A stretch of DNA of 64,000 nt from Bradyrhizobium sp. (GTDB lineage Bacteria > Pseudomonadota > Alphaproteobacteria > Rhizobiales > Xanthobacteraceae), in assembly GCF_016213215.1 (NCBI RefSeq), contig NZ_JACRAW010000098.1, forward strand, positions 1 through 64,000, in the 5' to 3' direction. The notes beneath the pieces are model-generated. The model was not told where the DNA came from. It made no database searches and was given only the letters and a program-made list of their open reading frames with translations. Made by a program: the position numbers and the translations under genes. This document shows positions 9,742 through 19,074 of this stretch, in pieces. The number at the start of each line of letters is the position of its first letter. The first letter of the stretch is position 1.

Positions 9742-11214
9742 TTGGCCAAGTCGCAATGGAGTTTTGAGAGCGCGATCGAGCTGTCGGCCGCGCTTGCCGC
9801 AAAGAAGGTTTCGTCGGTAGAACTCACCCGGGACGCTATCGACCGCATCGAGCGATACGACGGCAAGATCAATGCCGTTTGCGTGCGCGATTTTGATCGC
9901 GCGCTTGCCGCGGCGCGCGACGCCGACGATGCGCGTTCGCGCGGCGAGCGCAAGCGGCTGCTGGGCCTGCCGCTGACGGTGAAGGAATCCTTCAACGTCG
10001 CGGGCCTGCCCACGACGTGGGGCTACGTGCCCCAAAGGAATTTCCGCCCAGCGGAGGACGCTCTTGCCGTCACGCGCGTGAAGGACGCCGGCGCTGTTGT
10101 TGTCGGCAAGACCAACGTGCCGGTCGGCCTTGCCGACTGGCAGAGCTACAACGACATCTACGGCACGACCAATAATCCTTATCACCTCGGCCGCACGCCG
10201 GGCGGCTCGTCCGGCGGCTCGGGGGCGGCGCTCGCCGCCGGCTACGGTCCGCTGTCGCTCGGATCCGACATCGGCGGCTCGCTGCGCGTGCCGGCCTTCC
10301 ATTGCGGCGTCTACGCCCACAAGCCGACCTACGGCCTGTGCGCGCTGCGCGGCCACACGCCGCCGCCGCTTCCGTCCATTCCGATGGACCGCGACATGGC
10401 CGTGATCGGGCCGATGGCGCGATCGGCCGCCGATCTTTCGCTGTTGCTCGACGTCATCGCGGGTCCCGATCCGTTGGAAGCGGGCGTCGGCTACAGGCTC
10501 GTCTTGCCGGGAGCCCGCCATGAGTCATTGAAGGACTTCCGCATGCTGGTGGTCGACAGCCACCCACTGCTGCCGGCGAACGAGGAGATTCGCGGCGCGA
10601 TCGAGAAACTCGCGAACCAGTTGACCAAAGCCGGCGCGAGAATCGCGCGCGAGAGCCCGCTGTTTCCCGACTTCACCGGATCCTCGCGGCTCTACATGCG
10701 CATGCTGATGGCGTTTCTCGGCGCGTTCTTCTTGCCGGAGGTCCATGCCGGCGTGCAGGCCGAAGCGGCGAAGCTTTCGCCCGAGGACAGGAGTCTTCGC
10801 GCCGAACGCCTGCGCGGCATGACGATGAGCCACCGTGCCTGGGTGTTCGATGAGGGTGCGCGCGCAGGCCTGCGCGCGCAATGGCGGGAACTGTTCAAGA
10901 GTTTCGATGCCGTGATCTGCCCGATCATGCCGACACCGGCCTACCCGCACGATCATTCGGAGCCGCAGGAGCAGCGCCGCATCAATATCGACGGCACGGA
11001 TTATCCCTACACCGACCAGCTCGCCTGGCCCGGCATCGCAACCTTGCCCGGGCTGCCGGCCACGTCCATTCCGCTCGGGCTGTCGCGCGACGGCCTGCCC
11101 CTCGGCGTGCAGATCGTCGGCCCGTGGCTGGAGGATCGCACCCCGATAAAAGTGGCCGAACTGATCGAGCGCGAATTCGGCGGCTTCACGCCACCGCCGA
11201 TGTTTGACGATTAG
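9742..11214 (+). CDS. Amidase signature family hydrolase (TTG start)
   Basis: A 490-residue amidase. The Ser-cisSer-Lys triad is visible: lysine in GLPLTVKESFNVAGLP (about residue 80) and serines in GRTPGGSSGGSGAALAAG with SLGSDIGGSLRVPA. The only in-frame start that fits is TTG at 9742, with a strong AGGAGG at 9731-9736 five bases before it; the nearby ATG at 9737 is out of frame. It hydrolyses an amide in the cytoplasm; substrate unknown. It is not obviously in an operon with mbfA. Confidence 0.9.
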   Translation: MAKSQWSFESAIELSAALAAKKVSSVELTRDAIDRIERYDGKINAVCVRDFDRALAAARDADDARSRGERKRLLGLPLTVKESFNVAGLPTTWGYVPQRNFRPAEDALAVTRVKDAGAVVVGKTNVPVGLADWQSYNDIYGTTNNPYHLGRTPGGSSGGSGAALAAGYGPLSLGSDIGGSLRVPAFHCGVYAHKPTYGLCALRGHTPPPLPSIPMDRDMAVIGPMARSAADLSLLLDVIAGPDPLEAGVGYRLVLPGARHESLKDFRMLVVDSHPLLPANEEIRGAIEKLANQLTKAGARIARESPLFPDFTGSSRLYMRMLMAFLGAFFLPEVHAGVQAEAAKLSPEDRSLRAERLRGMTMSHRAWVFDEGARAGLRAQWRELFKSFDAVICPIMPTPAYPHDHSEPQEQRRINIDGTDYPYTDQLAWPGIATLPGLPATSIPLGLSRDGLPLGVQIVGPWLEDRTPIKVAELIEREFGGFTPPPMFDD

Positions 11215-11223
11215 CTTCTCCCG

Positions 11224-11303
11224 CGTCATTGCGAGGAGCGAAGCGACGAAGCAATCCAGTGTGTTGCCGCATTCTGGATTGCTTCGCTTCGCTCGCAATG
11301 ACG
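11224..11303. repeat. Dispersed palindromic repeat, cattgcgaggagcgaag family
   Basis: Inverted repeat: cgtcattgcgaggagcgaag opens and its near-complement closes as cttcgctcgcaatgacg. At least six copies occur in this window (11224, 16206, 22476, 23523, 46701, 54728), all between genes. It can form a long stem in RNA. Confidence 0.95.
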
Positions 11304-11358
11304 GTGCTTAACGTCAAGATCCTGCGTTCGGCACTGCGCCACCTCGGAACGACATCTA

Positions 11359-12447
11359 CTAGCTATCGAACATGATGACGCTGCGCAGCGTCTTGCCGGC
11401 CTTCATGGCGGCGAAGCCTTCGTTGATCTCGGAGAGCTTGAGCTTTGCCGAGATCCAGTCTTCCAGGTGCAGCCTGCCGCGCAGGTAGAAATCGATCAGG
11501 CGCGGCATGTCGACGCGGAAATGGTTCGACCCCATCGACGATCCCTGGATCCTGCGTTCGCGCAGAAAGTCGAAGCCGTGCAGTTCGATCTTCTGTCCGT
11601 AGGGAATCATGCCGACGATGGTCGCGGTGCCGCCCGACGCGAGCATGCCGAAGGCCTGCTCCGCGGTCTCCTTGCGGCCGAGCACCTCGAAGGCATGATG
11701 CACGCCGCCGCCGGTCAACTCGCGCACCTGCTGCACCACGTCGCCGTTCCTGGGATCGACGATGTCGGTGGCGCCGAGCTTCGTCGCCAGCTGCAGCTTG
11801 GCCGGGTTGGTATCGATGGCGATGATGCGGCCGGCACCGGCGATCTGGGCGCCGTTGATCGCGGCCATGCCGACGCCGCCGCAGCCGATCACCGCGACCG
11901 TCTCGCCGGCCCGGACCTGGGCGGTGTTCACGACGGCACCGTAACCGGTGATGACGCCGCAGCCGATCAGCGCGGCGAGATCGAGCGGCATATCCTTGCG
12001 AATCTTCACGATGGCGTTCTCGTGCACCAGCATCTGCTCGGCGAACGACGACAGATTAAGGAACTGGTGCAGCTTCTCCGGCCGCGACCATTGCAGGCGG
12101 TTGGACACCCCGGGCAGCATCTTCACCGTGGTGTCGGTGCACAGCACGGTGCGTCCGGTGGTACAATTCTCGCACGTGCCGCAGAAAACGGACAGGCACG
12201 TCACGACGTGGTCACCCGGCTTCACATAGGTGACGTCCGAGCCGACCTGCTCGACCACGCCGGCTGATTCATGGCCGAGCACCGCCGGCAGCGGATGCGG
12301 ATAGAGCCCTTCCATGAAATGCAGGTCGGAATGGCAGAGGCCGGCCACTGCCGTGCGGATCAACACTTCGCGCGGGCCGGGTTTCGGCAGGCTGACGTCC
12401 TCGATCACCAGCGGCTTGTTCACTTCATACAGGACGGCGGCCTTCAT
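11359..12447 (-). CDS. Zinc-dependent alcohol dehydrogenase (class III-like)
   Basis: A 362-residue medium-chain dehydrogenase. Started at MKAAVLYEVNKPL (12447); the track adds 59 unlikely residues. Catalytic zinc ligands lie in GLCHSDLH and GHESAG, the structural zinc cysteines in CGTCENCTTGRTVLC, and the NAD fold in VIGCGGVGMAAINGAQ. It oxidises an alcohol or reduces an aldehyde. The next gene on the same strand, upstream in transcription, is an AidB-like acyl-CoA dehydrogenase. Confidence 0.92.
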   Translation of the reverse strand: MKAAVLYEVNKPLVIEDVSLPKPGPREVLIRTAVAGLCHSDLHFMEGLYPHPLPAVLGHESAGVVEQVGSDVTYVKPGDHVVTCLSVFCGTCENCTTGRTVLCTDTTVKMLPGVSNRLQWSRPEKLHQFLNLSSFAEQMLVHENAIVKIRKDMPLDLAALIGCGVITGYGAVVNTAQVRAGETVAVIGCGGVGMAAINGAQIAGAGRIIAIDTNPAKLQLATKLGATDIVDPRNGDVVQQVRELTGGGVHHAFEVLGRKETAEQAFGMLASGGTATIVGMIPYGQKIELHGFDFLRERRIQGSSMGSNHFRVDMPRLIDFYLRGRLHLEDWISAKLKLSEINEGFAAMKAGKTLRSVIMFDS

Positions 12448-12535
12448 CAGCGTTTCCTCGTGTTGTCTTGTCATTGCAGCGCGATCTTCACCTCTCCCAT
12501 GGGAAAGGTGGAATGCGCTCGCGGCAGCAGAGAGG

Positions 12536-14320
12536 CTACGCTGCCGAAACCAGTTCGCCAACCTCGGCCATGCCGACGGCCCGCTCGCCGAGCAAGTGAC
12601 TTGCGATCGCCTGTTGCGCAGCATTTTCCGCGACCCGGAACGGATCGCTCGGCAGCACCCGGTGATCGATCACCAGGCGCGACAGCAGCAGCCTGCGGGC
12701 ATCGTCGCGCGCGTCGTGAATGCGTCCCGCCTCCCACGCCAGCATCACGGCGCTTGCGAGATGGTAAAGCAGGCTGGTGGCGCGTCGCGCCTCGGACTCG
12801 TTGTCGGCGCGGCTGGCGACCTCGCGCGCGAAGCCGATGGCGCGGTCGGTCAGCCCGCGCAGGCGGTCGCGCCAAGCCTGCGGGACGTTCGCGCTGTCGT
12901 CAAGCCGGGCGTGCAGGTCGGCGGCGAGCGCCGATTCCGCGCCATGGCGCCCGACCGCGCGCTTGAGCGCATCGAGCGCGACGATGTTGCCGGTGCCTTC
13001 CCAGATCGAGCCCAGATGCGCATCGCGCAACAGGCGTGCGGTGGCGAAGTCCTCGACATAACCGATGCCGCCGCGCATCTCCAGCGCATCGCCGCAGACC
13101 TTGCGCGCATCGCGCGTCGCGCGGAATTTCAGGGTCGGAGTCAGGATGCGGAGCAGCGCCGCGGCATTCTGGCTGCCGGCCTCGGCACGATCGAGCGCAT
13201 CGGCCGTGATGAAGCTCATCGAGAGCGCCTGCTCGGTCGGCAGCATGATCTTCATCAGTTGCCGTTGCCCGAGCGGCAGGTCGATGATGCGGCTGCCGAA
13301 CACGATGCGGTTCTTCGCCACGGTCATGGCATCGTGCCAGGCGCGGCGCATCAGGGCGGTGGATTTGACGCCGTTGGACAGGCGCGAGGAATTGACCATT
13401 TCCGCCATCTGTACGAAGCCGCGGTCGAGCCGGCCGACCGCATAGGCGATCGCGCCTTCCAGCTTGATCTCGCCCGACGCCATCGAGCGGGTGCCGAGCT
13501 TGTCCTTCAATCGCACGATCCGATAATGGTTCTGCGTGCCGTCATCGAGCCAGCGCGGCATCAGGAACAGGCCGACGCCGCGCGTGCCGGGGCCGGCGCC
13601 TTCCGGCCGCGCCAGGAGCATCACGATCTCGGCATCGGCGTTCGAGCAGAACCATTTTTCGCCGTAGAGACGCCAGTGCTCGCCTTCGGGCACCGCGACC
13701 GTGGTCAGCGTACCGACGTCGGAGCCGCCTTCCTTCTCCGTCATGAACTGACCGCCCTGGGTCAGCTTGCTCATGTCGGTCTGCGTCAATCCATCGAGAT
13801 ACTTTGCCTTCAGCGCCTCGCTGCCGAAATTCGCGAGCAATTTCGCGCAGCCGTCGGTGACGTTGATCGGGCATCCCATCCCGAATTCGGTCTGGTTGAA
13901 CAGGAAGGTGAAGGCGTGCTTGGCCACAACGGGATATTTGTTCGGCCAGCCCATAATGCCCTTGCGGATCGACAGCGCGTGAATGCCGAATTCGCCGAAC
14001 GCGGCCCGTTCGAGTTCGATATACGCGGGATGATATTCGACCCACTGCATGTCGCGGCCGAAACGGTCGCGCTGGTGGAGCACCGGCACGTGGCGATCGG
14101 CGAGACGGGCGCATTCGTCGAGATACCCGCCGGCGAGTTCGCCGAGCCGATCGAGATGCGGCTCGATATGGCGGAACAGCGCCTCCGGCAAATGGACGCG
14201 CAACAGATCGGCGAGTGACGGGTCGGCGCGGTAGAAATTCATGCCTGTCGTGTCGGGCGCGAGCAGTCCCGGCCGTGTGGCCTGCGCGGTGGCGTCATTC
14301 GGTCGCTTGAACTGGTGCAT
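12536..14320 (-). CDS. Acyl-CoA dehydrogenase, AidB-like
   Basis: A 594-residue flavoprotein, longer than ordinary acyl-CoA dehydrogenases (about 380) and in the AidB/large-ACAD size range. It contains FGMGCPINVTDGCAKLL, the FAD/substrate motif MTEKEGGSDVGTLTT, LGTRSMASGEIKLEGAIAY and the C-terminal MRGGIGYVEDFATARLLRD with SIWEGTGNI. It would remove hydrogens from an acyl-CoA at C2-C3, although AidB itself is better known in alkylation responses. Co-transcribed with the alcohol dehydrogenase downstream is likely (88-base gap). Confidence 0.9.
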   Translation of the reverse strand: MHQFKRPNDATAQATRPGLLAPDTTGMNFYRADPSLADLLRVHLPEALFRHIEPHLDRLGELAGGYLDECARLADRHVPVLHQRDRFGRDMQWVEYHPAYIELERAAFGEFGIHALSIRKGIMGWPNKYPVVAKHAFTFLFNQTEFGMGCPINVTDGCAKLLANFGSEALKAKYLDGLTQTDMSKLTQGGQFMTEKEGGSDVGTLTTVAVPEGEHWRLYGEKWFCSNADAEIVMLLARPEGAGPGTRGVGLFLMPRWLDDGTQNHYRIVRLKDKLGTRSMASGEIKLEGAIAYAVGRLDRGFVQMAEMVNSSRLSNGVKSTALMRRAWHDAMTVAKNRIVFGSRIIDLPLGQRQLMKIMLPTEQALSMSFITADALDRAEAGSQNAAALLRILTPTLKFRATRDARKVCGDALEMRGGIGYVEDFATARLLRDAHLGSIWEGTGNIVALDALKRAVGRHGAESALAADLHARLDDSANVPQAWRDRLRGLTDRAIGFAREVASRADNESEARRATSLLYHLASAVMLAWEAGRIHDARDDARRLLLSRLVIDHRVLPSDPFRVAENAAQQAIASHLLGERAVGMAEVGELVSAA

Positions 14321-14454
14321 GCTGGTTCTTTGTTTCCGTCCCGCGGATTATTTCCCGCAGCGGCTTTATCGCTTGCCGCATTCAATGATGTGGATCATGC
14401 TCGAAATGCGGCGGCGAATAAAGCCACCAGGCAATGCACCGGGAGAAGAGCCCC

Positions 14455-15450
14455 ATGGCGGAGCGCTATCGCATCTTCGGCGCCGAGATGTCGCCCTACT
14501 CGGTCAAAGTCCGCTCCTATTTCCGCTACAAAGCTCTTCCGCATCAATGGATCCTGAGGAACAGCGCCAGCCAGGCGGACTACGAGAAATACGCCAAGCT
14601 GCCGATCATTCCGCTGGTGGTGACGCCCGAAGGTAGTGGCATTCAGGATTCGACTCCGATCATCGACCATTTCGAAAAGCTCTACCCGGAGCCCTCGGTC
14701 CATCCCGGCGGTCCGCTCGGCTTCATCTCGGCCTTGATCGAGGAGTTCGGCGACGAGTGGGGGAACAAATGGATGTTTCATTACCGCTGGGCGCGCGAGG
14801 TCGACCAGAAGAGCTCGGCCGGACGCATCGCGCGGATGCGCGCGCCGACAGCCGGCGAGGCGCAGCACGACAAGCTTGCAGAGCAGATCCGCACCCGGAT
14901 GGTGGACCGGATCTGGTTCGTCGGCTCCAACGTCGTAACCACACCGCAGATCGAGACCGGCTTTGTCGAGATGCTCGAACTCCTCGAGAGACATCTGGAA
15001 GCCCGCCCGTATCTTTTCGGCGCCCGTCCGGCCTACGGCGATTTCGGCCTGTGGGGCCAGTTCTATGAGCTGTGGACCGATCCGACCGCCGGCGCGCTGA
15101 TCGAAGGCAATGCGCCACACGTGCTCGACTGGGTGCACCGCATGCTGTGGCCGCGCGCGGAAGGCGATTTCGAGACGTGGGACCGGCTGGCGCCGACCTT
15201 GATGCCGATCCTCAGCGAACAGATCGGCGAGCGCTTCATGCCCTGGACGCTGGCCAACGAAGAGGCGCTGGCCGACGGCCAGGAAGAATTCAGCGTGATC
15301 CTCGACGGCAAGATCTGGACCCAGAAGCCGCAGAAGTATCACGCGCGTTCGCTCGCCATGCTGCGCGCGAAATATGCCGCCGTTGCCGACAAGGCGGCGC
15401 TCGATCCGATCCTGCACGCCACGGGTTGCCTCGATGGCCTGGGTACCTAG
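14455..15450 (+). CDS. Glutathione S-transferase family protein
   Basis: A 331-residue protein, long for a GST, starting MAERYRIFGAEMSPYSVKVR with GGGAGAAG placed correctly before 14455; the track start seven codons earlier is weaker. The N-terminal thioredoxin-fold part carries MSPYSVKVRSYFRYK and GIQDSTPIIDHFEKLYP (glutathione-binding SxxI). The C-terminal helical part includes RPAYGDFGLWGQFYELWTDP. It may use glutathione to modify or isomerise an intermediate of the adjacent catabolic genes. Confidence 0.82.
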   Translation: MAERYRIFGAEMSPYSVKVRSYFRYKALPHQWILRNSASQADYEKYAKLPIIPLVVTPEGSGIQDSTPIIDHFEKLYPEPSVHPGGPLGFISALIEEFGDEWGNKWMFHYRWAREVDQKSSAGRIARMRAPTAGEAQHDKLAEQIRTRMVDRIWFVGSNVVTTPQIETGFVEMLELLERHLEARPYLFGARPAYGDFGLWGQFYELWTDPTAGALIEGNAPHVLDWVHRMLWPRAEGDFETWDRLAPTLMPILSEQIGERFMPWTLANEEALADGQEEFSVILDGKIWTQKPQKYHARSLAMLRAKYAAVADKAALDPILHATGCLDGLGT

Positions 15451-15480
15451 ATTCGCAGCTCACGCTCAGTGAGGACCCTT

Positions 15481-16182
15481 ATGGAACGTCCGAAGTACAA
15501 CATCGCACTGATCGTCGGCGCCGGCGAAGGATTGAGCGCCTCGCTGGCGCGATTGTTTGCGCGCCAGGGCCTTCGCGTCGCGCTCGCTGCGCGCAGGATC
15601 GAAAAGCTCGGCGCGTTGTGCAGTGAAACCGGCGCGCGGGCTTTTGCCTGCAATGCCACGCAAGCGGAGGAGGTCGAGCGCCTGTTCGGCCTCGTCGAGC
15701 GCGAGATCGGCACACCCGATCTGGTCGTCTATAATGCCAGCGGGCGGACGCGCGGGGCGTTCGTCGACCTGATCCCGGCGGAAGTTGAGCAATCGATCGC
15801 GGTCAGCGCCTTCGGCGGCTTCCTGGTGGCGCAACAGGCGGCACGGCGAATGCTGCCGAACAAGCACGGCGCGATCCTGTTCACCGGCGCTTCCGCCAGC
15901 GTCAAAGGCTATGCGCAATCGGCGCCGTTCGCGATGGGCAAGTTCGCGCTGCGTGGCCTCGCCCAGAGCATGGCGCGCGAGTTGTCCCCGCAAGGCATCC
16001 ATATCGCGCATTTCGTGATCGACGGGGGCATCCGCAGCGCGGCGCGCACCGAGGCGCTGGACCGGCCGGATTCGATGCTCGATCCCGATGCCATTGCGGA
16101 AAGCTATTGGAGCGTGCTGCAGCAGCCGCGCAGCGCCTGGACCTGGGAAATGGAATTGCGGCCCTGGGTGGAGAAGTTTTGA
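15481..16182 (+). CDS. SDR-fold protein lacking the catalytic tyrosine
   Basis: A 233-residue SDR starting MERPKYNIALIVGAGEG. The dinucleotide motif is atypical (VGAGEGLSASLA) and the active-site region reads SAPFAMGKFALRG, so the usual YxxxK is FxxxK: phenylalanine replaces tyrosine while the lysine stays. The usual serine region is GASASVKGY. This matches the SDR_c10-like subgroup described as having Phe in place of Tyr, so the change is probably ancestral and not a recent mutation. Activity may be lost or altered. It follows the GST gene by 30 bases. Confidence 0.85.
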   Translation: MERPKYNIALIVGAGEGLSASLARLFARQGLRVALAARRIEKLGALCSETGARAFACNATQAEEVERLFGLVEREIGTPDLVVYNASGRTRGAFVDLIPAEVEQSIAVSAFGGFLVAQQAARRMLPNKHGAILFTGASASVKGYAQSAPFAMGKFALRGLAQSMARELSPQGIHIAHFVIDGGIRSAARTEALDRPDSMLDPDAIAESYWSVLQQPRSAWTWEMELRPWVEKF

Positions 16183-16205
16183 GCGCATGACGGCATTAGT
16201 ACCGT

Positions 16206-16292
16206 CGTCTTTGCGAGGAGCGAAGCGACCGAAGCAATCCAGACTGTGTCCGCAGGACAGTTCTGGATTGCTTCGCTTCGCTCGCAAGGACG
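16206..16292. repeat. Dispersed palindromic repeat, second copy
   Basis: Same family as 11224-11303, with inner sequence agactgtgtccgcaggacag. The ORF track extends the following hydratase gene into this repeat; that extension is not real. Confidence 0.95.
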
Positions 16293-16308
16293 AGGTTGGG
16301 GGACATCA

Positions 16309-17139
16309 ATGGGCACCGAAACCATCATCGACACCGGCACGGACGAACTGCTGTGTGCCATCCGCGACGGCGTCGCGGTCATCACGTTGAACCGCCCGGA
16401 AGCGCGCAACGCGCTTTCCGACAATCTGACGCCGGCCTTGCGCAACATGATCAGGACCTGCGGCGAGGATCCGAACGTCGGCGCGCTGCTGATAACCGGC
16501 GCCGGCGAGGCCTTCTGCGCCGGCGGGAATGTGAAGGGCATGGGCGCGCATCGCGACAAGAGGAAGCTCGAAATGTCCTTTGAGGACAAGGTCGCCGACC
16601 TGCAGGAACGGCAGCGGCTCCTCACCGGCGCGCTGGCGTCGGTGCGCAAGCCGACCATTGCGGCGCTGCCCGGTCCGGCGGTAGGTGCCGGGCTTGCGAT
16701 CGCCATGGCCTGCGATATCCGCATCGCGGCCCAATCGGCCTTCGTCTCCACCGGCTACTTGCGCGTCGGCCTGAGCGGCGATTACGGCATCGCCTGGCTG
16801 CTGACGCGGCTGGTCGGCACGGCGCGGGCGCGCGAACTGATGTTCACCGGCGACAAGGTCGAGGCGGCAAGGTGTGAAGCCATCGGCCTTGTCAACCGCG
16901 TCGTCCCGGACGAGACGCTGCAGGCGGAAGCCTTTGCCCTAGCGAAATCCTTTGCCGAAGGACCCCGGCTTGCCTTGCGCTACATGAAGGACAATCTCGA
17001 CGAGGCCCTGCTGTTCGACTTCGCGACCGCCCGCGACCACGAAGCCGAACGCCTGACCCGGCTGACAACCACGGCGGACCACCGCGAGGCGGTGCAGGCC
17101 TTCATCGAAAAGCGCAAGCCGGTTTTCAAGGGAAACTGA
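16309..17139 (+). CDS. Enoyl-CoA hydratase/isomerase family protein
   Basis: A 276-residue crotonase starting MGTETIIDTGTDELL, with GGGGGAC just before the ATG. It shows ITGAGEAFCAGGNVKGMG (first oxyanion region), LPGPAVGAGLAIAMACDIRI (second) and ends FIEKRKPVFKGN. The GNVK form instead of GxDL is common in subgroups acting on branched or cyclic enoyl-CoA. It belongs with the GST-SDR group upstream, separated by the repeat. Confidence 0.9.
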   Translation: MGTETIIDTGTDELLCAIRDGVAVITLNRPEARNALSDNLTPALRNMIRTCGEDPNVGALLITGAGEAFCAGGNVKGMGAHRDKRKLEMSFEDKVADLQERQRLLTGALASVRKPTIAALPGPAVGAGLAIAMACDIRIAAQSAFVSTGYLRVGLSGDYGIAWLLTRLVGTARARELMFTGDKVEAARCEAIGLVNRVVPDETLQAEAFALAKSFAEGPRLALRYMKDNLDEALLFDFATARDHEAERLTRLTTTADHREAVQAFIEKRKPVFKGN

Positions 17140-17757
17140 TCAACTCACCGCTCCACTCAACGCCCGCGCCTCGGCGGCAAGACGCCAGCTCGCGCAGGGA
17201 ATTTCGCTGGGCTGGAAATCGATTTGTTTTTCGAATCTCACCAGCTTCCAGTCATCGGGATGCCCGGTGAATGAAAAGCCGCGGCCGCGCGCCAGAGACA
17301 TCATCGCCTCGTTCGAGCGCAGCGTGTCGCCGAACATGCGCTCCGCGCCGAGCGCGGCGGCCCGGCATTCCAGGTTCTTCAGCAGCGCCGCGCCGATGCC
17401 GTGTCCCTGCCAGCGGTCGTCGATCGAAAGGCCGAATTCGAAATTCGACGTGTCGGCGTGAAAGGCGTAGCGGGCCTCGCCGACCACCGTCTCGAAACCT
17501 TCGATCATCATGCTCGCGACCACGGTGAAGCGCCCGTTGTCGCCGACACGCACGAATTGATCGAGCAGGGACGGCGGCAATTCGCCGATCGCGCCGAAAA
17601 AGCGGTTGTAGCGCGAGAGGGCCGAGAGCGACCGGAAGTAATGCTGCAGCTCCTCGGCATCGTCAGGCCCGACGAGGCGAACCGTCACGACCTCACCGTC
17701 GCGCGTATGCAGCGTATCGGAATGCTGCTCCGGCTGATCCACCCACAGGCGCCCCAT
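17140..17757 (-). CDS. GNAT family N-acetyltransferase
   Basis: A 205-residue protein starting MGRLWVDQPEQHSD, with GGGAG six bases before ATG at 17757. The acetyl-CoA binding region is DDRWQGHGIGAALLKNLECRA, preceded by the beta strand FEFGLSIDD. It transfers an acetyl group to an unknown amine. It converges on the hydratase gene with no gap (17139/17140). Confidence 0.85.
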   Translation of the reverse strand: MGRLWVDQPEQHSDTLHTRDGEVVTVRLVGPDDAEELQHYFRSLSALSRYNRFFGAIGELPPSLLDQFVRVGDNGRFTVVASMMIEGFETVVGEARYAFHADTSNFEFGLSIDDRWQGHGIGAALLKNLECRAAALGAERMFGDTLRSNEAMMSLARGRGFSFTGHPDDWKLVRFEKQIDFQPSEIPCASWRLAAEARALSGAVS

Positions 17758-17819
17758 GACACGCTCCCTTTGAGGAAAAGACCGGCGCCCCATTGGCGGC
17801 GCCGGCACCTGGCCGCCGT

Positions 17820-18023
17820 TCAGGCCCGCCAGAAGGGTTTTTCGGTTTCAAAGGCGACATCGCTCCGGCTGACGCCGATGTCCTGGAGATCGCGGTCAGT
17901 CCATTGGGCAAGCTCACGCCGGGTCCGGTAACGCTCGCGCCACAGATGAATCGTTTCGGCGAGCTGGGAGAGCAGGCCTGGCGCATGATGATTTGTCATC
18001 GTTTGGTGGGCAAGGATGGACAT
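17820..18023 (-). CDS. DUF1127 domain small protein
   Basis: A 67-residue protein; the C-terminal half, with RRELAQWTDRDLQDIGVSRSDV, is a clear DUF1127 domain as in the many small arginine-rich alphaproteobacterial proteins that affect phosphate and carbon metabolism through RNA or protein binding. The ending EKPFWRA is also typical. It is 62 bases upstream of the GNAT gene on the same strand and may be co-transcribed with it. Confidence 0.88.
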   Translation of the reverse strand: MSILAHQTMTNHHAPGLLSQLAETIHLWRERYRTRRELAQWTDRDLQDIGVSRSDVAFETEKPFWRA

Positions 18024-18122
18024 TTTCCACTCCTGTATCTAACCTTCAGCGGTAATATCTGTCCGTTATTCGGCTTCCACAAACGACAATTTGTACCGTT
18101 TCGGATGAAATAAATTCATGAG

Positions 18123-19028
18123 ATGGAACCGGCCATGAGCGCCAGGCTGCCTTCCTTGAACGGACTACGGGCTTTCGAGGCCGCAGCCCGGCATTTGAGC
18201 TTCACCCAGGCCGCGGCCGAGCTGAACGTCACCCAGACCGCGATCAGCCATCAGATCCGCCGGCTCGAGGAAGAACTGGGGCTGCGCCTGTTCGTGCGGC
18301 AGAACCGCTCGCTGTCGCTGACGGCCGAAGCGCGCGAGTATCTTCCCGGGGTTCGCGCCGCCTTCAACGACCTCAAGCTTGCGACCGACCGGTTGCTTCG
18401 CCGCGACGACGGTCACGTGCTGACCGTCTCGACCCTCGCTTCGCTGGCCGCCAAGTGGCTGCTGCCGCGCCTTGCCGATTTCCAGGAGTCCCACCCCGGC
18501 ATCGACGTCCGCATTGCCACTTCGACCAGCCTGGTCGATTTCGAGCGCGACAAGGTCGATGCCGCGATCCGCTACGGCCGCGGCCAGTGGCCGGGCGTTC
18601 GCGCCGACTGGCTGATGGCGGATGAACTGTTTCCGGTCTGCAGCCCGGCGCTGCTGACCGGCGACAAGCCGCTGCGCTCTCCGGAAGACCTCAAGGATCA
18701 CGTGCTGCTTCATGCCATCAACGGCGACGACTGGCGGCTGTGGCTCACGGCCGCCGGCCTGCCGACCGACATCTCCAAGCAGCCGGGCGTCACCTTCGAT
18801 CTGATGTTCATGACTGTGCAGGCGGCGATCGACGGTCTCGGCATCGCCATGGGCCGCACCACCTACGTTCAGGACGACATCACCAAGGGCAGGCTGGTGG
18901 TCCCGTTCAGGATCGCGCTGCCGGCGAATGCCGGTTTCTATCTGGTCACGCCGCAGGCGCGCGCCGACGCGCCAAAGCTCGCCGCATTCCGGCAGTGGCT
19001 GACCGCCTCGGCGCAGAACAAGGCGTGA
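18123..19028 (+). CDS. LysR family regulator, GcvA-like
   Basis: A 301-residue LysR regulator. The winged HTH is near the N-terminus (LRAFEAAARHLSFTQAAAELNVTQTAISHQIRRLEEELG) and the effector domain follows with WLLPRLADFQESHPGIDVRI. The RFVRQNR/SLTAEAREYLPGVRAAF form is that of the GcvA subgroup. A second in-frame ATG at 18135 (MSARLPSLNG) is an equally good start. It is divergent from the DUF1127-GNAT pair and precedes the Rieske-amidohydrolase group on the opposite strand; its target cannot be read. Confidence 0.9.
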   Translation: MEPAMSARLPSLNGLRAFEAAARHLSFTQAAAELNVTQTAISHQIRRLEEELGLRLFVRQNRSLSLTAEAREYLPGVRAAFNDLKLATDRLLRRDDGHVLTVSTLASLAAKWLLPRLADFQESHPGIDVRIATSTSLVDFERDKVDAAIRYGRGQWPGVRADWLMADELFPVCSPALLTGDKPLRSPEDLKDHVLLHAINGDDWRLWLTAAGLPTDISKQPGVTFDLMFMTVQAAIDGLGIAMGRTTYVQDDITKGRLVVPFRIALPANAGFYLVTPQARADAPKLAAFRQWLTASAQNKA

Positions 19029-19074
19029 AACCGCTGCGGGAGGACGATGAAAGCGCGCGCCGGTCACGGCACGA

